Below are positions 26,009 through 37,303 of a DNA stretch of 64,000 nt, piece after piece; the first letter of the stretch is position 1; each line of letters begins with the position of its first letter. The stretch covers positions 4,154,001-4,218,000 of the forward strand of contig NC_088175.1 of NCBI RefSeq assembly GCF_028769735.1. Direction: 5' to 3'. The position numbers and the translations under genes are program-made. The notes beneath the pieces are model-generated. The model worked only from the letters and a program-made list of their open reading frames with translations. It searched no databases and was not told the origin of the DNA. This DNA is from Zonotrichia leucophrys gambelii. Taxonomy: Eukaryota > Chordata > Aves > Passeriformes > Passerellidae.

Positions 26009-26405
26009 CAGACCAGTGATGGTGTTCACAGGGGTCTGAGGAAGAGGGAAGAGACGAGGATTTGACTCTATGTTTTAGAAGACTTGATTTATTATTTTAT
26101 GATATATATTACATTAAAACTATACTAAAAGAATAGAAGAAAAGATTTCATCAGAAGGCTAGCTAAGAATAGAATAAGAAGGAATGATAACAAAGGTTTG
26201 TGGCTTGGACTCTCTGTCCAAGCCAGCCAACTGTGACTGGCCATTAATTAGAAAAAACAACATAAGACCAATCACAGATCCACCTGTTGCATTCCACAGC
26301 AGCAGATAACCATTGTTTACATTTTATTCCTGAGGCCTCTCAGCTTCTCAGGAGGAAAAATCCTAAGGAAAGGATTTTCCATAAAAGATGTCTGTGACAC
26401 AGACC
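26009..26405 (-). mobile_element. ERVK-like solo LTR with 6-bp TSD, minus strand
   Basis: The LTR body is 26015-26399 (385 bp). It is flanked by a perfect 6-bp duplication CAGACC at 26009-26014 and 26400-26405. The terminal base at the left is A where the family has T, so the element's 3' end has lost its canonical A. The polyadenylation signal (TTTATT on top, 26088-26093) ends 78 bp from the element's 3' end. The CCAAT motif ('gaccaatcacag') is near 26260. The 5'-end hairpin arms are 26357-26364 and 26371-26378. No internal viral sequence is present. This is the same family as 8658, 33164 and 62261. Confidence 0.95.
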
Positions 26406-29400
26406 TGCACACTGTGGGTCAGGAGCTTGTGCCTTTCTGATTCTTGTGGAGGCTGTGAATGTTACACACTCAAATCATGACTGAATTTCAGGCTCAAAGC
26501 TCTGCTGAAGTGACATCACCAAACAGTGCCAGCCGTAACTGTGGGGTTCGTGCTGCAGGTGGTCATCCAGTGGGAGCAGATCTGAAAGTCCTGCTTTCAT
26601 TTTGAGTTGGATGATCTTACAGGTCGTTTCAATGCAGGCTTGGGTTCAGCTCTTTTTATATTAAACCATAATCTTTTCATCTTTCCCAAATGTGATGCTT
26701 TGGTTGTTGCGGTTCTTGTGACTCAAAACAAGTAGAACAAAAATGCATTACACACAGCCCCAGGGGAAGGCACTGAGACCCTCCTCATTCTGCAGACCCC
26801 CCAGAAACTTCAGTCTGACAATGCTCCCTGGGTATATTCAAGGCCAGAAATATTAGAAATTAAATCTCTCTCCTTACATCAGCGATCCTATAGAAATGCA
26901 CTGCTAAAACTACTTTGGCTGCAGTTTCAGGAAGTCTGGGATTCAGACTGGGTCTAAAAAAGGATTCAACACCTGGCATGAGAACATACAGACGAGGAAA
27001 TGCATTTTTGACATGTATATCCATTGTGTGTACATCTCTTCTAAAAGGCTATTTCACAACTGTCTTGGAATGAAAGTGCTGGGGCAGCCCAGAGATGGTC
27101 ACCAGCAGCTCTAGAGGTCACAAAACTCATGTTCCTATGCACTGGTACATGTGGCCAGTCTAGTTCTCTCCTCTCTGCTGGCACAAAACTGGTGTGCATG
27201 AAGCAAGGCATTGCACATAGACAAAAATGACACCATGAGTCTGAAAATCTGGAACTAACATAATTTTGGATTATTTTACCAGTGAATGTTTTTTTGTGGG
27301 TTTGGGGGATTTTTGTTTGTTTTGTTTTTTTAGTTTGTTTGTTTGGGGTTTTTTGTTGTTGGTGTTGTTTTTTTGTTGTTGTTTTTTTAGTTGACTTTAC
27401 TAGAGACCAGGTGGGCCTGAGAGAGCTTTGTGAACTTCCATCATTCCTGGCTTTTCAACCCCTGGAAGTCGGCCTTCATCACACTGTTCTTGTTTTAGGT
27501 GCTCCTCCCTGAGGAGTTATTCCATCTGAAGGCAGGGGTCCCAGTCCCTCTCTCAGCCCAGACCCTCACAGCTGTGGTGTGGGTGGGATGGGGCTGTCTG
27601 AGGGTTTTAAGGGAAGATATAATTATTTCAGGTGAATCCCATTAAACCATTCTCAGCAATAAGCCTTCCTGTGCAAGCTAGACATACATTCAGCTTTAAA
27701 ACTACGAGCAGGGATCACCTGTCTATAGCTTCTCCAGCCCTAAGGAGGTTTAAAAACCCATCTTGGTTAACTCAAGACAGAGGCTGATAAGGACAGGAAC
27801 TCACTTAGCCTGTTGTTTTCACTGAGTGCAATGATGCCTGTGACTCCTGCAAACTTGCCATTCCTTGTTGTTTAGTTCCTTAAAATAACTATTACCTCAT
27901 CAGATTACCTGCCAGATCCCTTCCTTATCTGGCACAGGGTCTCTTTTGCTCTTCACCTCCCTCTCTCTGAACTGGGAGCTGCCTGCCAGTCTTTCTCACT
28001 GATAAAAACATCCTTATCTTTATTGGCATGCCTTGTTTTCCTAGACAAACTGGGGCCTACATCCCTGCAGATAAGTCCATGTCTTGTTTACTGCTTCCCA
28101 TCTATTCCTTTCCTCCAAGTGTCCTGGTCATTCCAGCTGGCTCTTCTGTGCCTACCTGACTCTTGGCAGTGTGGAACAGGATTTAGCCTTAACAACACAC
28201 ATCCTATCAGGCTCTAAATCCTATCAAGGATAATATTCCATCTACAACCACAATATGCCATTAAGAACACAATTACAGGTTGTCTTCTTTGCAAATTAGC
28301 AATGCAACAGCACGTTCTGTGTGTAAATCAGCAGCAGATTTATTAGCCACCCACCTTGCCTTAGATTGTAATGACTCTGATCTCATTGTTGGAAGCCCAA
28401 AAGGATAAATCACAAATGTCTTGCAGGTTGTGACTTCAGTTTTTCATTGCATTTAGGGGGTGAAACAGATTTATGAATACTTCAGCAAGGCAGATTAAAA
28501 GCTGGAATTCATTGGCAGTAAGTGCTGGTCTGTTGTATAAGGCTGTAATGATCATTGGTATTGATTATGGAGCTGTACAGTATCTGTATTCTTTCCCATA
28601 TGTTTTAGCAGAAATATACAGTATATCTCTATAAATATACTATGATATCTTTCTCATCATATTAATAATACATTAGATTCCGAGAATGAACATTTACTGC
28701 ACTTTACTAGGTAAGTGCCTGCAGATTTTAAGCCTCTCAATTTGAGAGCGGGGATGATTGACTCCTGGAAGAAACAACATATGGTTTATTACAGTAAAGC
28801 ATATCACTGTGGGTTGTTATTGGGAGGAACTTTTCAACCCTTTAAATTGTATGCTAGAGGAGCTGTGTTGAATCCCTCACCCATTTAAAGAGAAACTGAT
28901 GTCTGATTTATTATCTGGCATCTGCACACACAATGTCAATCACAAAGTCCACCAGTGAGAAAAGCTTGTTCCTACCCTTGAACTGCTTTAGTATACCCAT
29001 TATTTCCTCTAATGTAGTCAAAACATTCTACAGTCCCCACAATCTCAGATTCAAGCAAACATCCCTTCAGAAATAATAGTTTCCTCACCAAAAGTTTAAG
29101 TTGTCACCCAGTCAAAGAATCCAGCAAAATCAATGAAAAGTGACAATGAGAGCCTTCACAATCAGACCCCAATGTGAGGGACAGACTGCCTGGTGGGAAC
29201 ATCATTCCCTTCAAGTGCAACAAGAGACGTTTCAGGGTCTCCTGCAAGAATGAGGCAGTGGAATGGCCCCAGCTTTCCTCTGTCTGAGTGATTTGAGTTC
29301 AGCATCGCTTCAGCAAGCACAAGCAGCACTGACTGCAGTCCTGTCACACAGTCCCAACATGGCTTTAAAGGGATCTCTGCATTTACCTTGTACTTTCAAT

Positions 29401-30709
29401 TCTGCCGGGGTCTTGCTGGCCTCTCAGTCCCAGCCTTAGATTATAGCCTGTTATTGTGGCTGGAAGACTGGGAAGGTTTTCAAGTACTTTTGACCAGAAA
29501 GAGATCCCTCAGGAAGAAGTTATGTTTGCTTTGAAGTGTATTATTCAGCACCATAATCCTTTCCCTTCACCATCTCTGAACAAGCTGAACACATCTGAAA
29601 AATCTTCTCACTCTCAGAGAGAAAAAGTTCACCATCACAATCCTAAATGATTAAATGGTATTCTTCCCAAGTGGATATGTGAAATTTTAACTAGCCAAGA
29701 GATGGAAACCCTAATCCCAGTAAAAGTGAAAGGAAGTAGAGTGAGAAGATTCATGACTGTTAATAGTGCTTGTGTGGGCAATCATTCAGCTTTCATTGCT
29801 AGAGCTGAATCAACCTTGTGAAGCCATCTTTTGTTGCTAAATCAGTGTAACCTTTTCATGTTATTGCCACCTTCAATGTGCTTGTGACATTTACATAGTG
29901 GCTGTACCCCATATGCATTGTCTGTTTAATATTCTCTTGTCACAGTGTCACTCAGGGGGTGGGAGGGTGGAGACGTGATCAGTCACATGTTCACCCATGG
30001 TATTGGGGTGATGAGAACAGTCTGGCACTATTTTGTATAGCATTGAAATCCTGGCTGGTGGTGCCCTGACAGGGAGAAAAGCAGCTCTGGGCTTGGACCC
30101 CAGTTCTGCAAATTCTTGTCACAGATGCAGAGAACAGGGCTGGTAAAACTCACCCAGTGAATCCCCCTGCCTCAGGGCAGGGATAATTGCACCTCAGTCA
30201 TTTCTGATAGCTGTTTGTCTCATCCACCCTTAAAGACATCCAGTGCTGGAGACTACACAATCTTGTCAGACAATCTGCTGTGTGCCTCACAGTCCTTGCC
30301 ACTGAAAACATTATATTATCTACTAGACATTTCCCAGGGGATGGTTTCCCCCAGTTTTTATCTTTCATTCAGGACATGGGTCAGGGTTGAGAAGTTCATC
30401 CCAAAATGTTCATTCCCAAATATTCTGTGTGCTGTTCTGCTGCACCTTGGTGAAGCTGCACATATGCTGTTCATTCTGTGACCTCTCGCCGACATCACAG
30501 GAAGAGCAACAGCCCACTCTGTTAGCAGAGCCTCTGGTCTCTTCCAAACATTGCACAAATGAGCCTTGAATAGCTAGAAAAATTAGCAGGCTGGGATTAC
30601 TTCTACAGTGTCCCTTGCTATGCATGGCAAACCAAGCTCCTCTGCCCTCCTCCATGTCTGGCACCAGATCCCTTTTCCTCAGGATGGCCACCTTGTCGAG
30701 ATCTCTCGC
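26406..30709. other. Long unique stretch, no gene recognised
   Basis: No gene recognised. A 40-bp patch at about 26606-26650 ('gagttggatgatcttacagg') resembles the very end of a CR1, but is too short to call. A T/G-rich patch is listed separately. The 28290-28700 part is AT-rich without repeats and looks like a candidate conserved noncoding block (see findings). Confidence 0.5.
27286..27391. repeat. T/G-rich low-complexity tract
   Basis: A run of GTTT, GTTGTT and T(6-7) words with very few A or C bases. It produces a Phe/Val/Cys-rich open frame of 76 codons (27282-27512) that is not a gene. Confidence 0.85.
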
Positions 30710-31310
30710 TGGTCAGAGTGACCCCAAGATAAGTTGGAAAGTCTCTTTTCCCAGCCCAGCATTTGGAGAAAGAGTCAGGGCTCTTAATTTCTCAGTCTCA
30801 AGGTTGTTTATTGTATCTTATCTATAAAATTATTTCTCCTGCCCTGCCAAGGTCCACTCAGCAGGACAGTCCAGGCACACTGCCTGCCCCCAGGGTGGTG
30901 TTATGTCTTCATACTAAAAACTCCGTTTACAATATTTACAATTATACCTGTCACCTATGTTAGACAGTGAGCTTCTACTCTAAACCAATCTGTAAGTGCC
31001 AACATCACAGCAGAAGATGGAGGCCAAGAAGAAGAAGGAGAAAGGCTGGACACGCCCAGATCCCTCCATCTTGCCCCCTGAATCCCCATTCTAAAAAACC
31101 CCAAAATCTGCTTTTTCACCTCGTGATAAATTCACTATCATTCTACTTAAGTTTTCGTGGCTTGCAGACCTTCATCTAAGGTTGTAACTTGCTCTAGGGG
31201 TCATAATCAAAACCACAGGGGCATCTTGGGCTCTGTTCCAGGGTCTCTGAAACCCCTGGCAGGGGCCTTGGCTGCTCAGGACAGCCAGAGGGATGTCCTC
31301 AGTCCTAACA
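30710..31310 (-). mobile_element. Solo LTR, family 'LTR-A', copy 2 (inverted)
   Basis: This 601-bp element on the minus strand runs from TGTTAG (31310 leftward) to the CA end at 30710. It aligns end to end with the plus-strand copy at 14473-15080. The CAATAAACAA polyadenylation region is kept on the element strand near 30806-30815. Flanks show no convincing target duplication (left 'tctcgc', right 'ccacct'). Substitutions and small indels between the two copies point to separate old insertions rather than a recent duplication. No internal viral genes are attached. Confidence 0.85.
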
Positions 31311-33157
31311 CCACCTCACCAAGAGGCTGCAGTTGCTCTGCTCTTTTCTTCCTGCTCTGCACAAACCTTTTCTGCCAAGAGTACATCTTTGACCTCACAC
31401 AGTTCTGCAGTTCTCCCATGTGAAGCTACCTGACAGGTCTGCTGAGTGTGTTCTAAAGTTTTGGCTGGAGGAAAGTTGAGGTGTTGCATGGTGCCTCTAA
31501 TTCTCTCTTGAACTAAGGCTCAGGCTCATACATGAATAGAGGGATAAACCACACTGGGACATGTGAGCACAACTGAGGGGGATTGAGAGGATGACATGCT
31601 AAGAGCAGGTCCCTTGCTCAGCATGCAAAATGCTGCAAACATTAAATTGTATCTGCAGTTGTGGATAATTTAGCCTCTTTATCCTCAGCACGGGAGGAAG
31701 ACCAGTTTTTCTTGCTGTAAGACATTGTTCCACATTTGTAAGTCAATGACTGTTTGACCCTTTGGTTGTCAGAAGACAGGAAAATAGCCTTGGAAGCTTG
31801 ACAAGACATAAATACCTTCCTCTTTGTCCAGAATTACTAGGATTATATGCAGGGTTGTGCAGGAAGGATTATCACATGAATGGCTCTGAATTTTGCTGGC
31901 TTCATGTGCAATTCTGTCATTTCTCTTCCTGGAATAGAACTGAAATTCTTACAAAAGTGTCAAGAGTTTAGAGGTCATAATAAGCAACTTAAAGGTAAAA
32001 TCTTTTGAAGCCTGTTTCAAAATGCCATAGACATTATATGACACAAAAAATCCTCTTCTATTTTCAATTCCCAGCAGAGGGGAGGGGGGTTTTAAATTAT
32101 GTAAATCAATCACAAATTGCTTAACCTTTCCATGAGTGCATGGAAACTGGGGAGGGTGAAATAAGCCCATTATCAGCCACAGAACAGCAAGCCCTTTTGG
32201 GGAGCTCCAGTTGATTCTGCTCACCCCCTCCAGTGCTGTGTGGAAATTGCTGTTTGGGAACTGTGCCTTTCTCAGCTCAGCTCTTCTCATCCCAGGCCTA
32301 AACATCCAAAATGCTTCAAAGACAGCAGTGTGGAAAGCACCATATTCCCAGCATTCTGTCGCTGCATTAGTGATAACTGATGACAGCCAATAAAATCAAA
32401 TAAGTACATGTGCAAATGGTAATGGAGGAGAATAAAACTAAATAATGCCTTAGCAGACCCTGATTACCTTGATTTTGGCTTGCTGTCACACTAGTTTGTC
32501 CTCATTTGGGAAAAGACATGAAGTTCTACAATCTCTTCAGCAGGAAAGATAGGCATGAAGGGGTTTTCACAGGTAATTATTTACAAATTCTCTGCAGCCA
32601 TGCTGCCTCTGTTGATTTTATTAACCTAATAAAATATATTATCTGGAGAAAAGCTTGGTGCATACAGCAGTTAAATTTATATGTGTTATTCTAGTATGAC
32701 AAATATTTTGTTATAGTTTGCTAGCAATTATTCAGAATAACACAAACAGCTTGGTATGATTGTAGCCTTGCGAATTGACATTTGAAATATTTATAAGTAC
32801 AGCCATCCCGCCATATGGGCCCTCCTTGGAGTTATCAGTCACTGCTTCTGCAGCTCCACATCCTCACTCTGCCTGCTTCTGCAGCTCCAAGGAGCAGAGC
32901 CCTGGGCAGCACAGCGTTCCCATCCCTCAGCCACAGCTGCCAGCCCTGGCAGAGGGGATGGAGGCTGGTGGAGCGTTCTGCAAACAGAACTGTGTAACAC
33001 CATGTGCTGGGTGCAGCATAATGGATCCCTCTGGAAGTGAGCTTTAAATACAAAAACACCCATCCATGATTGTTCTCTTATGAATGGTGTTATTACAGAT
33101 GGAGGAAATGGAGAGCATCTCTCCTTGGCCTACCGGTTTGCAGGGTGTCTCCTCATC
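31311..33157. other. Unique sequence, no gene recognised
   Basis: No gene recognised. A 17-bp direct repeat (starts at 32842 and 32873, unit beginning CTGCTTCTGCAG) is the only local structure noticed. The 118-codon minus-strand frame at 31949-32305 has no known domain. Confidence 0.5.
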
Positions 33158-33555
33158 GTGTAACGGCACAGACGCATTTTCTGAAAAATCCTTTCCTTAG
33201 GATTTTTCCTCCTGAGAAGCTGAGAGGCCTCAGGAACAAAATGCAAACAATGGTTATCTGCTGCTGTGGAATGCAACAGGTGGATCTGTGATTGGTCTCA
33301 TGTGGTTGTTTCTAATGAATGGCCAGTCACAGTCAGCTGGTTTGGACTCTCTGTCCATGACACAAGCCTTTGTTATTCATTCCTTTTTTTTCTATTCTCA
33401 GCAAGCCTTCTGATTAAATCCTTTCTTCTATTCTTTTAGTATATTTTTAATATAATATATATCATAAAATAATAAATCAAGCCTTCTGAAACATGGAGTC
33501 AGATCCTCATCTCTTCCCTCATCCTCGGACCCCTGAGAACACCATCACAATGTAA
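33158..33555 (+). mobile_element. ERVK-like solo LTR with 6-bp TSD
   Basis: The LTR body is 33164-33549 (386 bp). Flanks are GTGTAA (33158-33163) and ATGTAA (33550-33555), a 6-bp duplication with one substitution. The first base is C instead of T. AATAAA at 33471-33476 starts 78 bp before the 3' end. The hairpin near the 5' end has 9-bp arms at 33184-33192 and 33199-33207. An inverted CCAAT motif ('gtgattggtct') is near 33288. There is no internal viral sequence. A short open frame at 33070-33291 runs into it by chance. Confidence 0.94.
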
Positions 33556-36500
33556 AATGCATGTGATGGCCTGGCTAGCAAAAGCAGGACATGTCACAGT
33601 TTTTTTCCCTAAAATGAATCTTTCCTCTCTCACATCCAATAGCTTATGAACAAATAGCTGGTATTTACCCTTTCAACAGAGACTCACATCTGTGCAAAAC
33701 TCTTACTGTTCTCAGTGAAATCCCACTCAAAGGGATGATGACAGGGAATGTCCTGAGCACAACTAGGCACTAAAAAATGTAATGATGCATTCTTTCTTTG
33801 ACCAATTAGCTGTATGTACTAAATCTTCTGCATCAAAGAATGAGGTGAAAATTCCTCCTGGTTAATTCATTAAAGTCTTGGTTTCAGTCCTGGGAATTTC
33901 AATCAGGTGCAAGGATCATTGGAAACTCAGGAGGAGAAAAAAAAGTTTAAAAAATTCTACACATATAAAGACTCTTACCATTTTAAAATCTTGTTAACTT
34001 AGCTGAGAGTGATATTTGGTGACTGGTGCATTTTTTGTGTGTATAGAAAAAGAAATCCCAGAGGCTTCCCAGGGTTGGTGTATCTACAAAAGAGACAAAA
34101 TGTGTGGGAAAAGAATTTTTTTTTCTAGCTCTTGGGAATTGCTGCAGCTAAACCAGGTGAACAGCTCAGAGAATTAAGCTCCCAAAAGTGCATTTTCTCC
34201 TCTGAATGCAAAGGACTTTACCAAGCCAGTGGCAACTTCATGTCTTCCTCCACCATGTCTGCATGGTGTCCAAGAAAGCACAGAAAAAAAAGGATCAGTG
34301 AAAGAGAGACAACTTCCTAAGTGAGACAAGGGAAGTAGATGAAAAATGCTTCTTTGTTTGATAACAAATTCTCTTCAAGGTGAGAGGCAAAATGAAAGCC
34401 TGATCAAAATGTCTTCAGCCAGAGGGAGCAGACCTACCAGGAGCCAGATCTTCTGTCCTTCTCTTTGCTCCCACTTTGCTGGTCACCTTACACTCAGTGT
34501 TCAGAACAGTCTTGGTGAAAAGCCTCCAAAAATTGTCCAAGAAGGGTCCCATTGGACCACAAGGGCCAGGAATATTTGCTTTTCAGAATTCATCTTGAGA
34601 CAAATAATTCAGAAAAGCTTCTGTTGTTATCTGTGGTTTTGGCCTTTGCCCATACTTTGTTAGATGCTTTTACAATTTCTCCACCTCTAATTAAATACAG
34701 GCCAAACTGAGGGGAGTGAAGGAAAGCAGAGAGGATCTTGTCTTCAGGGAAACTCTCCAGTCTCTCTGGCTAAGCTACAAATCGGAAAGGCCCTGAGCAT
34801 GTCTCCTGAAATAGAGGAGACAAATGAGAAATATGGGCTTTGTTCAGAATAAAAAGCAGATGAGGCTCAAAGGCACCAAGGCACAAAAGGATTAGGACAC
34901 AGCACAGCCTTTCATTTGTCATGTGCAGCTCAGCTGGGACCCAAACAACACCTTCGATGCCTCCTGCTCTTTGTCTTAAAGGAAAATCCAGAGACTCCCT
35001 CCAATTCATACATAAAATGATGTTGACAGAGAGCCATGTTTGGAGACATAGTGGCTTTTTGTTCCAGATAATTAATCCCCTTGTACAGGATGACTGCCAC
35101 AAGAGAAAGGATAAATTGGGCCACGGTGCCTCTTCTGTCCAGGCAAAAGGATCCACTACTTGGATAGGATGCTGGAGGGTTAAGGATAGATGGCATGATG
35201 GGACAGGGAAAAGAGGTAAAATGGTGTTGGGTCTGGTTAAATTTCTTCTGTAAATGGCTCTGCTGTGCTGCTGTAAGTCAGAGAGGGTTGTTTGAGTCAA
35301 GAACTCCTTTTACAATTCCCCCTTGCTTTCCCAAATGAGTGCATGTGTCAGCCAGCCAGCAGCACCAGGGCTCTGCAAACACCAGGGAAACTCCTGGATG
35401 GCTCAGACCCTCAGACTGCTCATTCTGCCCAGCTCCTGGATAATAAAGACTTCTGGTGCTCATTTCACAGGCCAACCAGCATGTTCTGTTCTGGTTACAC
35501 AACAGACTGCACAAAGCATCTTAGTAAAGGAGCATCCCAGGAGGTTATTTTTATAAAAGTGAATCAATCAACAACCTCTAGAAAGATTTTAACCTGGTGT
35601 AAACCAGCATTTGCCCTGATGACAAAAAAGCAATTTCTTCCATTTTTATGTGCTGGGGATTGATCCCTTAGTCAGTTATATTTTCATATCATACAACATG
35701 CACAGGAGTTTACAAAGCCTATATTTATTAATGGCTCCCAGACTGTTTAGACAGAAAGGTCTTGATTTTCACTTTGGTTCTCTGCTGCAGGACTGGAGCA
35801 CTCCCTAAGAAGCAGTGAAATTCCAGTGGTGTAAAAGTGGTAAAAGCCAAAGTAGAATTGAGAATCAAGAAGTCTCATTGATCATTGCTCACAGTGATCT
35901 TTCAGCTACCTTTATCAAATATTAACAATAATGACTTATTTATATAGCACCAACTGAGAGGTAGGTGCAAGAGGATAGGCGTAAGTCCCAGAGAACTAAC
36001 AAACTAAATAATAAATACATATCAATCTAGAATAATAAATAATAAATCCCATATTCCAGAGTCACTTCATTTTTTTTTTCTTCAGAGATGTTTGCCCTCA
36101 CTTTCTCTGATCAGCAGGAGGGCTTGGTTAAAAAGATCATATAAGAAATTAATCTCTTTGATGTTTACAAAGGCAATAGGGCTTTCACACCTTTCTAAGT
36201 GCAATCCAGCTGCAGGTAAAGAATTCTGCAGCTTGTGGAAGTGCTAATTAAAGCCAGTAATAACATGATTCACCTTCCACCCTGCTCTGAAACACCCAGT
36301 GGTTTTTTGCCAGAAGGAGAGCAGTATCTCCAGGGCACTACTTTTGAGGAACTCTCTTGTTTCAGGGATCTGCAGTGTAGCAACCATACAGGCTAGAAAG
36401 GGAGGAAGCCAAGTTGTTTAAATCAATCCTTGTCATAGGATCCCACTGTTTATTGATATCATGGAGGTGAAAGGTTAATGCTTTACTCAGGAAACCACTC

Positions 36501-37268
36501 ATCCTCCAAAATACTATTATTGTTTATCTTGCTGAAATCTATTTTTATATTTCCCAAGACATTTTTATTTAATTTCTGTTCCAGGTTGTCTTAACTGTGT
36601 TTTCATAGTATCACTGTGCAGACTTAATCCTTTTCCAATCTGATACTGCAAGTTGTGATGGAAAATGCCAAGTGTCTGGTATTTTTTGAAATAGAAAGAT
36701 TAGCAGAAAGAAAAATTATTAACTTGAGGCTACTTGTTTTATCCCAACATGAGTTATCAGGGGCTCCAATCAAGCACTGGAGTTGAAAGTAACAGATCAG
36801 CTAGAATAAACATTTGTCCCCAGGAATAATATGTCTTGTCACTTTAGTAGCTTGGAACATGTTCTCATTTATCCAGCCATTTTCTTGCCAGAGCAATTAT
36901 AAATGGCCAGTTTGAAATGAGATCTGTTTCCATTGATTTTGTTTTCAACCTTTTTCTTTTTTTTTTAAGTCTTTGTACTTTCTGGTTAATAAAAGAGCAA
37001 GGAAGTGAAAGGTACATAAATCTGCAGCATACACAAATAGCATTTCATGTGAACAGCTTGGCCTCTGAAATTCAATGTGAAGGAACTTCAGGTGGAATAT
37101 TGACTACCTAGACTGTAAATAACTACAAACATGCATGATAACACCAGTAACTGGATGTGTTGCCTCCCAACAGGATGGTGTCTGTGATGCAGATCCAGAA
37201 ATAATTTTCATGTTCTCCTTTTCTCAGCATTTAGGATCTTCCTCTCCTCAGGGCTGGAAACTGGAAAC
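33556..37268. other. Unique sequence, no gene recognised
   Basis: No gene recognised. The frame of 176 codons at 34770-35300 (minus) overlaps a 110-codon plus-strand frame and has no domain similarity. A possible ancient interspersed repeat at 35925-36030 is listed separately. Confidence 0.5.
35925..36030 (+). repeat. Possible ancient amniote interspersed repeat
   Basis: The run 'acttatttatatagcacc', followed by 'gtaggtgcaag' and 'agagaactaacaaactaaat', resembles the shared 3' tail of several ancient amniote repeats: 'atttatatagcacc', then 'aagagcttacaatctaaat'. The match is weak and short, and the family is not assigned. A simple AT-rich coincidence remains possible. Confidence 0.35.
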
Positions 37269-37303
37269 AGTTAATAGTTAATAGTTAATAGTTAATAGTT
37301 AAT
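37269..37303 (+). repeat. Perfect 7-bp tandem repeat (AGTTAAT)5
   Basis: Five exact copies of AGTTAAT, 35 bp. The absence of any substitution suggests recent expansion or polymorphism. Confidence 0.97.

Noticed and set aside
26606..26650. CR1-end-like 'gagttggatgatcttacagg'
   Set aside because: About 40 bp resemble CR1, with no supporting flanks. It is too short to separate from chance.
32842..32889. 17-bp direct repeat as a possible CRISPR or integration site
   Set aside because: Only two units in a vertebrate-type sequence, with no further spacing pattern. It is a small local duplication.
8658..33549. The two plus-strand LTRs (8658 and 33164) as the ends of one provirus
   Set aside because: Each has its own different 6-bp duplication. 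The 24 kb between them is far longer than a provirus and contains other independent insertions and no viral genes.
34770..35300. 176-codon minus-strand frame
   Set aside because: It overlaps a 110-codon frame on the other strand and has no recognisable family.
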